Source: Alphaproteobacteria bacterium UBA3612 (GTDB lineage Bacteria; Pseudomonadota; Alphaproteobacteria; Sphingomonadales; Sphingomonadaceae). Taken from it: a stretch of DNA of 64,000 bases. Below, piece by piece: positions 40,771 through 49,040 of this stretch (positions are counted from its first letter, which is position 1; each line of letters opens with the position of its first letter). Where the stretch lies: positions 124,001 through 188,000 of the forward strand of contig DFLT01000017.1 in NCBI GenBank assembly GCA_002375465.1, written 5' to 3'. A model generated the notes under the pieces. The model was given only the letters and a program-made list of their open reading frames with translations. It was not told the DNA's origin and did not search any database. A program made the position numbers and the translations under genes.

Positions 40771-41786
40771 ACTGGCTGGCAACATCCGTACCGCTGACCG
40801 AGGTTTGGGCATTCATCATCGCGGGCGCCGTCTTCGCCTATGTGGTGATGGACGGCTTCGACCTGGGCATCGGCATCCTGTTCCCCGTCTTTGACGTGGG
40901 CAAAGAGCGGGACCAGGCCATGAATGCCATCGCGCCGGTGTGGGACGGCAATGAGACCTGGCTGGTGCTGGGCGGCGGCGGGCTGTTTGCCGCCTTCCCC
41001 CTGGCATATGCCATCATCCTGCCGGCGCTGTATCCGCCCATTATCGCCATGCTGCTGGGACTCGTCTTTCGCGGTGTCGCGTTCGAGTTTCGTTGGCGTG
41101 ACCCCGGCCATCGCGCCCTGTGGGACGCGGCCTTTACCGCCGGATCGTTCGTCGCCGCGCTGGCGCAGGGCATCATTCTGGGGGCGCTGCTGGAGGGGAT
41201 CGCCGTCGAGGGCCGGGCCTATGCCGGCGGATGGTGGGACTGGCTGAGCCCGTTCAGCCTGCTGACCGGGGCCAGCGTTGTCGCGGGCTATGCCCTGCTG
41301 GGCGCGACATTCCTGATCTACAAGGTGGAGGGCCGCGCCAACGACCATGCCCGCCGCCTGGCCTGGCGCTGTTTCTGGCTGACCGGACTGGCCATTCTGG
41401 CGGTCAGCATCGGGACGCTGTTCCTGTCGGGCCGCTATATCGAGAAATGGCTGTCCACACCGGGCCTGTTCTTTACCGCCCAAGTGCCGCTGCTGGTGGC
41501 CATTCTGGCCTATGCCTTCGTCCGGACGATGCAGAAGGGACGCGAGCTTGCCCCCTTCCTGATCTGCCTCGCCCTGTTCTTCGTCACCTTTGCGGGACTG
41601 GGGATCAGCATGTGGCCGGACATCATCCCGGGCGAGGTGAGCATCGTCGACGCCGCCGCCCCGGCAAAGAGCCAGGCATTCATGCTGTTCGGCGCGGCGA
41701 TCATGATGCCGATCATCATCGCCTATACCGCCTATGCCTATTGGGTGTTCCGCGGAAAGGTTGGCCATGACGGCTATCATGACTGA
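40767..41786 (+). CDS. cydB: Cytochrome bd-type ubiquinol oxidase subunit II (CydB/CioB)
   Basis: Subunit II partners CydA in the oxidase. The 339-residue product has the usual eight or nine membrane helices, starting with the highly conserved VVMDGFDLGIGILFP and PVWDGNETWLVLGGGGLFAAFPLAYA. It overlaps cydA by 4 bp and the small DUF2474 gene by about 20 bp. Confidence 0.95.
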   Translation: MNWLATSVPLTEVWAFIIAGAVFAYVVMDGFDLGIGILFPVFDVGKERDQAMNAIAPVWDGNETWLVLGGGGLFAAFPLAYAIILPALYPPIIAMLLGLVFRGVAFEFRWRDPGHRALWDAAFTAGSFVAALAQGIILGALLEGIAVEGRAYAGGWWDWLSPFSLLTGASVVAGYALLGATFLIYKVEGRANDHARRLAWRCFWLTGLAILAVSIGTLFLSGRYIEKWLSTPGLFFTAQVPLLVAILAYAFVRTMQKGRELAPFLICLALFFVTFAGLGISMWPDIIPGEVSIVDAAAPAKSQAFMLFGAAIMMPIIIAYTAYAYWVFRGKVGHDGYHD

Positions 41787-41919
41787 CCCTCGCGCCGGAC
41801 CGGACCATCTGAATAAGCCGCTATGGCAGCGCCTGTTGTGGATGGCGGCGATCTGGGCGGCGAGCGTCGCGGCGCTGGGGCTGGTGGCGCTGCTGATCCG
41901 GACCTGGCTGAACGGCTAG
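41767..41919 (+). CDS. Small DUF2474 (CydX-like) subunit of the bd oxidase
   Basis: A 50-residue protein with one membrane helix (LLWMAAIWAASVAALGLVALLIRTWL) preceded by a KPLWQRL segment, as in DUF2474 proteins found after cioAB. Such small proteins stabilise bd oxidases, in the manner of CydX. The ATG at 41767 has GGAAAGG 6 nt upstream; the ATG at 41779 is an alternative that overlaps the cydB stop as ATGACTGA. Confidence 0.8.
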   Translation: MTAIMTDPRAGPDHLNKPLWQRLLWMAAIWAASVAALGLVALLIRTWLNG

Positions 41920-41936
41920 GCGCGGAGAGAGGCGCC

Positions 41937-43145
41937 TCAGGCAGCGCTTTCCAAAGCAGCCTCTCGATCGCGCTCGGCCCGGCTTTTCTTTTCGCTGGCC
42001 GTTTTCAACTGGCCGCAGGCCGCCATGATGTCCTGGCCCCGTGGCGTGCGGACGGGGGCGCTGATGCCGGCGTCGAAGACGATCTTTGAGAAGGATTTGA
42101 TGCGCGCCGGATCGCTGCATTCATAGGCGCTGCCCGGCCAGGGATTGAAGGGGATCAGATTCACCTTTGCCGGCAGGTCGTGCATTTTCAGCAGGCGCAC
42201 GAGGGTGCGGGCATCGTCGTCCGAATCGTTGATACCCTTCAGCATGACATATTCGAACGTGATGCGGCGCGCATTGGACGCGCCGGGATAGGCGGCGCAG
42301 GCGGCGAGCAGTTGCTCTATGCCGTATTTGCGGTTGAGGGGCACGATCTCGTCGCGCGTTTCCTTGTTCACGGCATGCAGCGACACGGCCAGATTGACGC
42401 CGAGTTCCGCACCGCAGCGCGCCATCATCGGCACGACGCCAGAGGTGGAAAGGGTAATGCGGCGTTTCGACAGCGCCAGTCCCGCCTCGTCCATCACGAC
42501 GCCCAGCGCGCCGGCGACATTGTCGAAATTGTACAGCGGTTCGCCCATGCCCATCATGACGATATTGGTCAGCATGCGCGCCTCGCCGGTCAGATCCTCT
42601 CCCGGCTTTGGCCATTCGCCGAGCGCATCGCGCGCCAGCATGATCTGTCCGGTGATCTCTCCCGACGTCAGATTGCGGACCAGCTTCATCGTGCCGGTAT
42701 GGCAAAAGGTGCAGTTCAGCGTGCAGCCGACCTGGCTGGACACGCACAGCGTGCCGCGATCCGCGTCCGGGATGAACACCATTTCGAATTCATGGCCGTC
42801 ATCGGTCCTCAGCAGCCATTTGCGGGTGCCGTCGATCGAAACCAAAGCCTCCGTCACGTTGGGCCGGCCGATGACGAAACGCGATTCCAGAAGCGCGCGA
42901 TCGCCCTTGGCAATGTCGGTCATGGCGGCAAAATCCGTCAGGCCGCGATGATAGATCCAGTGCCATAATTGTTTCGTGCGCAGCCGGACCTGCTTTTCCG
43001 CAAAGCCGCCCTCTGCCAGGGCAGCCGACAATTGCGCCCTGTCGAGGCCGACAAGATCGATACGTCCGTCGGCGCGCGGGGTGACCGCACGGGGGACGGG
43101 GACGGCGCTATGGGCGCCCGGAATGGTCATCGCGGCGGTCGGCAT
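41937..43145 (-). CDS. rlmN: Dual-specificity 23S rRNA/tRNA adenine-C2 methyltransferase RlmN
   Basis: A radical-SAM enzyme that methylates A2503 of 23S rRNA and A37 of some tRNAs. The 402-residue product shows the iron-sulfur motif CTLNCTFC, the preceding CVSSQVG block with the catalytic region, MGMGEPLYNFDNV, and LAVSLHAVNKETRDEIVPLN. The N-terminus is somewhat long (MPTAAMTIPGAHSAV), so a slightly later start is possible. It converges with the cyd genes and diverges from the outer-membrane protein gene. Confidence 0.95.
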   Translation of the reverse strand: MPTAAMTIPGAHSAVPVPRAVTPRADGRIDLVGLDRAQLSAALAEGGFAEKQVRLRTKQLWHWIYHRGLTDFAAMTDIAKGDRALLESRFVIGRPNVTEALVSIDGTRKWLLRTDDGHEFEMVFIPDADRGTLCVSSQVGCTLNCTFCHTGTMKLVRNLTSGEITGQIMLARDALGEWPKPGEDLTGEARMLTNIVMMGMGEPLYNFDNVAGALGVVMDEAGLALSKRRITLSTSGVVPMMARCGAELGVNLAVSLHAVNKETRDEIVPLNRKYGIEQLLAACAAYPGASNARRITFEYVMLKGINDSDDDARTLVRLLKMHDLPAKVNLIPFNPWPGSAYECSDPARIKSFSKIVFDAGISAPVRTPRGQDIMAACGQLKTASEKKSRAERDREAALESAA

Positions 43146-43281
43146 GCCGCCTATTTAGGGAGCACGGGCCGCTTTGTCAGCAGGCGCGGCTGGCGGCGTT
43201 GCGCGGATACAACAGATGGGAAAATTAGCGCGCGGGCCGATTGGAAGCGCAAACCGCCTCACCATCTTTCGGCTGGCGCTG

Positions 43282-43291
43282 CCCCCCCCCC
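43282..43291 (+). repeat. Poly-C tract (10 C) upstream of the outer-membrane protein gene
   Basis: A run of ten C residues lies 38 bp before the ATG at 43330. Such tracts are prone to slipped-strand mispairing. It may affect promoter spacing, or a frame that stays open through it from 43174 to the gene. Confidence 0.85.
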
Positions 43292-43329
43292 ATTCGCGCG
43301 GCGCCGCAGCAATAGAAAGTTGGAATCAT

Positions 43330-43926
43330 ATGTTCAGAACTGCTTTTCTCGCCCTTGCCACAGCAGCTGTCCTGCCCGCCGCAGCCATGGCGCAGGATAT
43401 CGGCCAGGCAATCCCCTATGTCGGCATTTCCGGCGGTTATCACCAGCTGGAGGAAATCGACGCTTCCTTCCTGGGCGGCAATAACGATATTTCCATCGAT
43501 GGCTTCATCTTCGGCGGATATGCCGGCGTTCACCTGCCGGTCGGTGAGAGCCTGATCGTCGGCGGCGAAGGCAATTTCAACTTCGGCACCGGCGATATCG
43601 ACAATGAATATGGCCTGACGGCACATGTCGGCACGATGATCGGCCGGAATTCGATGATGTTCGTGCGGGGCGGCTATCAGTGGGTGGACCTCGATTTCGA
43701 TGGTCTGGCCGAAAAGACCGCCGACGGTTTCAATTTTCAGGGCCAGGACCGTCAGGACTTCATCAACGCGTTCAACAATTCCGCCGGTGACGACACGGCC
43801 GGCGACTATCTGGTCGGCGTCGGCGGCGAATTCGGCCTGGGTCAGTCGACGGCATTTCGCATAACTGTCGACACGATCAGCTTTGACACGGTGCGCGTTG
43901 GCGGCGGAATGACCTTCCGCTTCTAG
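43330..43926 (+). CDS. Small outer-membrane beta-barrel protein
   Basis: A 198-residue secreted protein with a signal peptide (FRTAFLALATAAVLPAAAMAQ). It then shows alternating hydrophobic strands typical of OmpA/OmpW-like eight-stranded barrels (VGISGGYHQLEEID, GVHLPVGESLIVGGEGNFNF, FVRGGYQWVDLDFDGL), ending in MTFRF with the C-terminal Phe needed for barrel insertion. No specific function can be assigned. The ATG at 43330 gives the clear signal peptide; the frame is open upstream to 43174 but that portion has no such signal. A strong terminator follows. Confidence 0.85.
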   Translation: MFRTAFLALATAAVLPAAAMAQDIGQAIPYVGISGGYHQLEEIDASFLGGNNDISIDGFIFGGYAGVHLPVGESLIVGGEGNFNFGTGDIDNEYGLTAHVGTMIGRNSMMFVRGGYQWVDLDFDGLAEKTADGFNFQGQDRQDFINAFNNSAGDDTAGDYLVGVGGEFGLGQSTAFRITVDTISFDTVRVGGGMTFRF

Positions 43927-43939
43927 CAAATTGAAAGCG

Positions 43940-43981
43940 AAGAGGGCTGCGCCTCCTTTCGGGGGTTCAGCCCTCTTTTTT
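43940..43981 (+). terminator. Intrinsic terminator of the outer-membrane protein gene
   Basis: AAGAGGGCTG (43940-43949) pairs with CAGCCCTCTT (43968-43977) and is followed by a T-run to 43981. It begins 13 bp after the stop codon. This is a textbook rho-independent terminator. Confidence 0.93.
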
Positions 43982-43991
43982 GGCTTTTAAT

Positions 43992-44013
43992 TTAGCGTTG
44001 ACGCTAATTAGCG
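43992..44013. promoter_or_regulatory. ArsR/SdpR-type operator inside the sdpRI promoter
   Basis: Three half-sites follow each other: TTAGCG (43992-43997), CGCTAA (44002-44007) and TTAGCG (44008-44013). The last two form the perfect 12-bp palindrome CGCTAATTAGCG. They overlap the promoter TTGACG (43998-44003), 17-bp spacer, TAATAA (44021-44026). Autorepression by the adjacent ArsR-family protein is inferred. Confidence 0.7.
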
Positions 44014-44032
44014 ATTTAGGTAATAAGAATCT

Positions 44033-44329
44033 GTGAACGACGTCCTGAAAGCCCTTTCGCATTCCACCCGCCGCGCGGTGCTGTCCCACCTGCGCAAGGG
44101 GGATGCAACTGCGGGAGAGCTTGCCGCTCTGTTCGACGTGTCGAAGCCGACAATGTCACGGCATTTTCAAGTCTTGAAGGATGCAGACCTGATCGCGGCG
44201 GAGCGGCGCGGGACCGAAATTGTCTACAGTTTCAACGCCAGCGTCGGCGATGAACTGCTGGGCGCCCTGATGGCACTGCTGGGGACGAAGGAACGAACAT
44301 CGGCATCGACGAGCGAGGAACAAGCATGA
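44033..44329 (+). CDS. ArsR-family repressor, SdpR-like
   Basis: A 98-residue winged-helix protein with the pattern of autorepressors such as SdpR: LKALSHSTRRAVLSHLRKGDATAGELAALFDVSKPTMSRHFQVLKDADLIAAERRGTEIVYSFN. No cysteine metal site is visible. The GTG start at 44033 falls about 7 nt after a -10 box, so the mRNA may be leaderless. It overlaps the SdpI-like gene by ATGA. In Bacillus subtilis the sdpR-sdpI pair gives regulated immunity to the SdpC toxin; here only the regulator-plus-membrane-protein layout is shared. Confidence 0.88.
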   Translation: MNDVLKALSHSTRRAVLSHLRKGDATAGELAALFDVSKPTMSRHFQVLKDADLIAAERRGTEIVYSFNASVGDELLGALMALLGTKERTSASTSEEQA

Positions 44330-45015
44330 CCCGGAACGCCGCCAAGAAGGAAATCATGATCCAGGCATGGGCAAAATGGACGGCGGGTACCGCCATTGCG
44401 CTGATGTGGCTGGCGTCGGCAATTTCCTGGTTCCTGGTCCCCGACAATCTCAAGGTTCCGGTGCACTATAATGCTGCGGGACAGGTCGATCGCTATGGGT
44501 CTAAACTTGAGGCCCTGCTCGTCCAGCCGACCATCGCCCTCGCCATCTTCGCCCTTATCGCGGTGCTTGCGCGGGTAGAGCCCCGGTATCAGAATCTGAT
44601 GCGGAGCAGAAAAGCGCTAAGCTGGACACTGGCCGGCACGGTGGTGTTGCTGGCAGTCATTCATGCCACCATGTTGCTGGGCATGTTCGGCGTCGATGTT
44701 CCGATACTGCTGCTGGTCAATCTGGGGGTCGGCGCGCTGCTGATCGTGGTGGGCAATTTCCTGCCCAAGACACGCAGCAACTTCGCCCTGGGCGTCCGCA
44801 CGCGGTGGACGCTGAGCAGTGATTATAGCTGGCGGCTTACCCATTTATGGGCGGGACGCGGCTTCGTGCTGATCGGCGTGGCCATACTGATCACCACCCT
44901 TCTTGCGCCTGCGATCAGCCTTTATGTGATCGTCGGCGGCACGATCCTGCTGGTCCTGGCGATAACGGTCGCATCGTGGCTCTGGTGGCGGGACGATCCC
45001 GCCCGCGCTCAATAA
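44326..45015 (+). CDS. SdpI-family membrane protein with DUF1648 domain
   Basis: A 229-residue integral membrane protein. The N-terminal DUF1648 part holds the VPVHYNAAGQVDRYGSKLEAL motif. The C-terminal half has the SdpI signature NFLPKTRSNFALGVRTRWTLSSDYSWRLTHLWAGRGFV. About six helices are predicted. In Bacillus SdpI is an immunity protein and signal transducer acting on SdpR; no toxin gene like sdpC is present here. It ends tail to tail with the phosphatase gene, overlapping by 7 bp. Confidence 0.88.
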   Translation: MTRNAAKKEIMIQAWAKWTAGTAIALMWLASAISWFLVPDNLKVPVHYNAAGQVDRYGSKLEALLVQPTIALAIFALIAVLARVEPRYQNLMRSRKALSWTLAGTVVLLAVIHATMLLGMFGVDVPILLLVNLGVGALLIVVGNFLPKTRSNFALGVRTRWTLSSDYSWRLTHLWAGRGFVLIGVAILITTLLAPAISLYVIVGGTILLVLAITVASWLWWRDDPARAQ

Positions 45016-45665
45016 CCCTCTGGACGGGAATTGTCCCTCTGCGGCGTATCCAGCAGCAGGGGCAGCGGCGTCTCCTTGCCGCCCTCTATGCGGAACACGG
45101 TGCCCTGCGGCGCATCGTCGGCGATCGGTACACAGCCGGGTTCAGTGGGATCTCCGCCAACAAGCGCGCCCCGCAGGACACGCGACGTCATGCCGTGCGA
45201 AATGACGAGCGCAGGCCGTTGTGGGTCAAGCTCCGCCAGCCAATTGTCCAGCCGCGCCCGGATATCGGGGTACCATTCGCCCTGTGGCGGACGCACGCAG
45301 AACAGGCGCCGGCCCGCATCGACGATGGGAACGCCCCCCTCTGCCACGATGTCGTGATAGGCGCGCCCCTCCCACAGGCCGACGTCGATTTCGAGCAGGC
45401 GTTCGTCCTGTCGAATGTCGAAATAGTCCAGGCCCAGATGTTCGGCGACGATGCTGGCGGTTTGCAGCGTACGCCCGGATCGCGACGCCCATAGGTCGAT
45501 ATCCGGCCGGGCGCCCAGCGCCCGTAACAGTACCTGCCCCATCGCCTCTGCCTGCGCGATTCCGCGCCGGGTGAGCGGCGTATGGGCCATGTGTCCCTGC
45601 ATTCGCGCCCCGGCGTTGAAGACGGTTTCGGCGTGGCGGGCGAGATAAAGCGTGGAATAGTTCAT
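45009..45665 (-). CDS. Histidine phosphatase (phosphoglycerate mutase-like) family protein
   Basis: A 218-residue member of the histidine phosphatase superfamily. It has the catalytic LARHAETVFN motif, SGRTLQTASIVAEHLGL, the EIDVGLWEG acid region and the second histidine in ALVISHGMTSRVLRG. It could act on small phosphate esters or be GpmB-like; substrate cannot be deduced. It converges with the SdpI-like gene and diverges from scoA. Confidence 0.88.
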   Translation of the reverse strand: MNYSTLYLARHAETVFNAGARMQGHMAHTPLTRRGIAQAEAMGQVLLRALGARPDIDLWASRSGRTLQTASIVAEHLGLDYFDIRQDERLLEIDVGLWEGRAYHDIVAEGGVPIVDAGRRLFCVRPPQGEWYPDIRARLDNWLAELDPQRPALVISHGMTSRVLRGALVGGDPTEPGCVPIADDAPQGTVFRIEGGKETPLPLLLDTPQRDNSRPEGY

Positions 45666-45742
45666 AATTTGCCCCGCTAGCCGCCTTCACGCCGTGCCGC
45701 ACCCCCGTTATGAGCGAGGCAAACAGAATGGAGAGACGAGTT

Positions 45743-46459
45743 TTGGCAAACAAACTCTACGACGATGCGGAAAGCGCGCTGGCGGGCCTGGCAAAGGACG
45801 GCATCACCGTCATGGCGGGCGGTTTCGGTCTGTGCGGCATTCCGGAAAAGCTGATCGAGGCGCTGCGCGATTCCGGCGCGAAGGACCTGACCTGCATATC
45901 TAACAATGCGGGCGTCGACGATTTCGGCCTGGGCCTGCTGCTGCAGACGCGCCAGATCCGGAAGATGATCTCCTCCTATGTCGGAGAGAATAAGGAATTC
46001 GAACGCCAGTATCTGGGCGGCGAGCTGGAGCTGGAATTCAATCCGCAGGGCACGCTGGCCGAACGCTGCCGCGCGGGCGGCGCCGGCATTCCGGGCTTCT
46101 ATACCAAGACCGGCGTCGGCACGCTGGTCGCCGAGGGCAAGGAGCACAAGGAATTCGACGGCGAAACCTATATCATGGAAACCGGCCTGACGGCCGACAT
46201 CGCCCTGGTAAAGGCGTGGAAGGCGGACCCCGCCGGTAACCTGATCTATCGCAAGACGGCGCGCAATTTTAACCCGGTCATGGCGACGGCGGGCAAGGTG
46301 ACCATTGCCGAGGTCGAGGAGCTGGTGGGCCCGGGCGAGCTGGACCCCGACTGCATCCAGACGCCGGGTATCTTCGTTCAGCGACTGATCGTCGGCAAGA
46401 ATTACGAGAAGCGTATCGAACAGCGCACGGTAAGCGCAGCAGCAGGAGCGGAAGTCTGA
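45743..46459 (+). CDS. scoA: Succinyl-CoA:3-ketoacid CoA-transferase subunit A
   Basis: Subunit A of the enzyme that moves CoA from succinyl-CoA to acetoacetate or related acids. It contains the GITVMAGGFGLCGIPEKLIEAL segment, the oxoanion GGAGIPGFYTKTGVGT region and ADIALVKAWKADPAGNLIYRKTARNFNP. I choose TTG 45743, which has GGAGAG 7 nt upstream and gives the normal N-terminus (ANKLYDDAESALAGL); ATGs at 45710 and 45728 are also in frame. It overlaps scoB by one base. Acetoacetate arising from leucine breakdown (genes at 53726-58840) is a plausible substrate. Confidence 0.93.
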   Translation: MANKLYDDAESALAGLAKDGITVMAGGFGLCGIPEKLIEALRDSGAKDLTCISNNAGVDDFGLGLLLQTRQIRKMISSYVGENKEFERQYLGGELELEFNPQGTLAERCRAGGAGIPGFYTKTGVGTLVAEGKEHKEFDGETYIMETGLTADIALVKAWKADPAGNLIYRKTARNFNPVMATAGKVTIAEVEELVGPGELDPDCIQTPGIFVQRLIVGKNYEKRIEQRTVSAAAGAEV

Positions 46460-47100
46460 TGTCCTGGACAAGAGACCAAATGGCGGAACGCGCCGCAAAG
46501 GAATTGCAGGACGGATTCTACGTCAATCTGGGCATCGGCATGCCGACGCTGGTCGCCAATTATATCGGCGAAGATATCGACGTGACGCTGCAATCGGAAA
46601 ACGGCATGCTGGGCATGGGTCCATTTCCGACCGAGGACAATGTCGATGCCGACCTGATCAATGCCGGCAAGCAGACGATTACCGAACTGAAGCGCACCAG
46701 CTATTTTTCCAGTGCCGACAGCTTTGCCATGATCCGCGGCGGCCATATCGACCTGTCCATCCTGGGCGCGATGGAAGTCGCCGAAAATGGCGACATCGCC
46801 AATTGGATGATCCCCGGCAAGATGGTGAAGGGCATGGGCGGCGCCATGGACCTGGTCGCCGGCGTCAAGAAGATCATCGTTCTGATGGACCACACGAACA
46901 AGGCGGGGGAGAGCAAGTTCCTGAAAGAGTGCTCCCTGCCGCTGACCGGTACGAACGTGGTCGACATGGTGGTGACGGATCTGGGCGTGTTTCAGCGCCC
47001 CGACCATGACAGCCCGTTCCGCCTGATCGAGCTGGCGCCGGGCGTCGACGTCGAAGAGGTGAAGGCGAAAACCGAGGCCAGGTTCGAGGTTGCCCTGTGA
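46459..47100 (+). CDS. scoB: Succinyl-CoA:3-ketoacid CoA-transferase subunit B
   Basis: Subunit B, 213 residues, with the family core (AKELQDGFYVNLGIGMPTLVANYI) and the catalytic Glu segment QSENGMLGMGPFP. MKLVAGVKKIIV-type and LTGTNVVDMVVTDLGVF regions follow. It shares one base with scoA and overlaps the lipoprotein gene by 4 bp, so the three are coupled. Confidence 0.95.
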   Translation: MSWTRDQMAERAAKELQDGFYVNLGIGMPTLVANYIGEDIDVTLQSENGMLGMGPFPTEDNVDADLINAGKQTITELKRTSYFSSADSFAMIRGGHIDLSILGAMEVAENGDIANWMIPGKMVKGMGGAMDLVAGVKKIIVLMDHTNKAGESKFLKECSLPLTGTNVVDMVVTDLGVFQRPDHDSPFRLIELAPGVDVEEVKAKTEARFEVAL

Positions 47101-47741
47101 CACGCCTGCTGGCGGCCGCGCTCCTGATCGGTCTCGCCGCGTGCGAGACGACGCCCTATTATGCGGCGCTGGAGCAGGTCGGCATCGAAAAGCGCGACCT
47201 GCTGGTCGACCGCGTCGAAGATGCACGCGGCAGCCAGAAGGGCGCGCAGGAGGCATTCCGCGCGGCGCTGTCCAGCTATCGCTCAACATCCGCGGCGCAG
47301 CCGTCCCGGCTGGAGGTCGCCTATGACGATTTTTCCGGCGCCTACGACAATGCCAAGGACAAGTCCGACGCCGTCCACAGCGATATCCAGTCGATGCGCC
47401 GCGTCGCGACCGACATGTTCGCGGAATGGGAAAGCGAACTGAACAAATATCAGGACGCGAATCTGCGCGCGGAGTCTCAGGCGCAGCTGACCGCGACGCG
47501 CCAGCGCTATGCGGCGCTGGATGCGCGGCTGGTGCAGTCGGAAGAAAAGATGCAGCCGGTGCTGCTGGCCTTTCGCGACCGTGTTCTGTTCCTGAAGCAT
47601 AATCTGAACGCACAGGCGATTCAGCAGATGCGCGGCGAACAGGCGCGGATCGAAGGCGACGTTTCCGCCCTGATCGCGGATCTGGACCAGTCGATCGCCG
47701 AAGCCAATCAGTTCATCGCCGCAATGAATGCCGGCGCCTAG
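47097..47741 (+). CDS. DUF2959-type lipoprotein
   Basis: A 214-residue protein with a lipoprotein signal ending LIGLAAC (lipobox LAAC). A long, highly helical, coiled-coil-rich mature part follows (GIEKRDLLVDRVEDARGSQKGAQEAF, SMRRVATDMFAEWESELNKYQDANLR, ending LIADLDQSIAEANQFIAAMNAGA). The pattern matches DUF2959 proteins, whose function is unknown. The GTG at 47097 overlaps the scoB stop (GTGA), coupling a lipoprotein to a CoA-transferase. A hairpin at 47761-47781 follows. Confidence 0.85.
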   Translation: MTRLLAAALLIGLAACETTPYYAALEQVGIEKRDLLVDRVEDARGSQKGAQEAFRAALSSYRSTSAAQPSRLEVAYDDFSGAYDNAKDKSDAVHSDIQSMRRVATDMFAEWESELNKYQDANLRAESQAQLTATRQRYAALDARLVQSEEKMQPVLLAFRDRVLFLKHNLNAQAIQQMRGEQARIEGDVSALIADLDQSIAEANQFIAAMNAGA

Positions 47742-47760
47742 GCGCATCCCGCGCGGGGCG

Positions 47761-47781
47761 GGGCAAACTGCGCGTTTGCCC
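47761..47781 (+). terminator. Stem-loop after the lipoprotein gene
   Basis: GGGCAAAC (47761-47768) pairs perfectly with GTTTGCCC (47774-47781), loop TGCGC, 20 bp after the stop codon. No T-run follows; it probably marks the end of the sco transcript. Confidence 0.5.
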
Positions 47782-47805
47782 GCCGCGCCAAATTCGCTAA
47801 ACCCC

Positions 47806-47819
47806 CGTTACGCGTAACG
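47806..47819. promoter_or_regulatory. 14-bp palindrome just upstream of dnaN
   Basis: CGTTACGCGTAACG is a perfect palindrome, bounded by CCCC and GGGG arms (offset by one base). It lies 21 bp before the dnaN start, where it could be an operator or a leader hairpin. It is not a DnaA box. No known regulator can be assigned. Confidence 0.5.
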
Positions 47820-47840
47820 AGGGGCAGGACAGGACCATCT

Positions 47841-48941
47841 ATGAAAGCCACAGTCGAACGGGCGACCTTGCTGAAATGCCTTGGCCACGTTCAGTCCGTC
47901 GTTGAGCGCCGGAACACCATCCCCATCCTGTCCAATGTCCTTATCGAGGCGGAGGATGGCGGCCTGAAGCTGACCGCGACCGACCTGGACCTGCAGGTGG
48001 TGGATTCCATCTCTGCACAGACGGAGACGGGCGGCGCCACGACCGTGTCCGCGCACACGCTGTTCGACATCACCCGCAAGCTGCCCGACGGCAGCCAGGT
48101 GTCGCTGGACGTGTCCGAAGGCACGATGAAGATCAAGGCGGGGCGCTATTCATCGAAACTGTCGACCCTGCCGCGCGACGATTTCCCGATGATCGCCGAA
48201 AGCGAGCTGCCGACGACATTCAGCCTGCCCGGTGAAACGCTGGCGCAGATCATCGACAAGACCCGCTTCGCCATCTCGACCGAAGAGACGCGCTATTATC
48301 TGAACGGCATTTTCCTGCACGTCACCGACGGCAAGATGTTCGCCGTCGCAACAGATGGCCACCGTCTGGCGCGGGTCACGCTGGACGCACCCGCAGGCAC
48401 CGATGGCATGCCGGACGTGATCGTGCCGCGCAAATGCGTCGCCGAACTAAGAAAACTGCTGGATGAGACCGAGGGCGACGTCGAAATCGGGCTGAGCGCG
48501 TCGAAAATCCGCTTCCGCACCGGCACCGCCGTCCTGACATCGAAGCTGATCGACGGCACGTTCCCCGATTACAGCCGCGTCATTCCCACCGGCAACGACA
48601 AGCTGCTGCGCGTCGACCCGAAAACGCTGGCCGAAGGTGTCGACCGCGTCTCCGCCATCGCGACCGACAAGACAAAAGCGGTCAAACTGTCGCTGGAAAA
48701 GGACAAGATCATCCTGGCGGTGACGAGCCCCGAGACAGGGACGGCGACCGAGGAAGTCCCCGCAGATTATTCTAGCGAAGGCTTCGACGTTGGATTCAAC
48801 GCGAAATATCTGCTCGACATTCTGGGCGAGGTCGAAGGCGACCAGATCGACGTTCACCTGGCCGATGCCGCCGCCCCGACCCTGATCCGGGAAAGCGACG
48901 AATCGAACGCGCTCTACGTATTGATGCCGATGCGGGTGTGA
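47841..48941 (+). CDS. dnaN: DNA polymerase III sliding clamp (beta subunit)
   Basis: DnaN encircles DNA and tethers the polymerase. The 366-residue product has the normal three-domain length, beginning MKATVERATLLKCLGHVQSVVERRNTIPILSNVL, with FLHVTDGKMFAVATDGHRLARV in the middle. It ends with the canonical ALYVLMPMRV. Placed ahead of recF and gyrB as in many bacteria, though dnaA is not adjacent. A palindrome lies just before the start. Confidence 0.97.
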   Translation: MKATVERATLLKCLGHVQSVVERRNTIPILSNVLIEAEDGGLKLTATDLDLQVVDSISAQTETGGATTVSAHTLFDITRKLPDGSQVSLDVSEGTMKIKAGRYSSKLSTLPRDDFPMIAESELPTTFSLPGETLAQIIDKTRFAISTEETRYYLNGIFLHVTDGKMFAVATDGHRLARVTLDAPAGTDGMPDVIVPRKCVAELRKLLDETEGDVEIGLSASKIRFRTGTAVLTSKLIDGTFPDYSRVIPTGNDKLLRVDPKTLAEGVDRVSAIATDKTKAVKLSLEKDKIILAVTSPETGTATEEVPADYSSEGFDVGFNAKYLLDILGEVEGDQIDVHLADAAAPTLIRESDESNALYVLMPMRV

Positions 48942-49040
48942 CAGAAGGGGCGAGCGCCACCCGCGTCGCCCCGCTGCCCCGCAGCCCCGCGATCTTTTCG
49001 CCGCTTCTAAAAATCAGTTGCTCCCGTCATTAGGGAAGGC

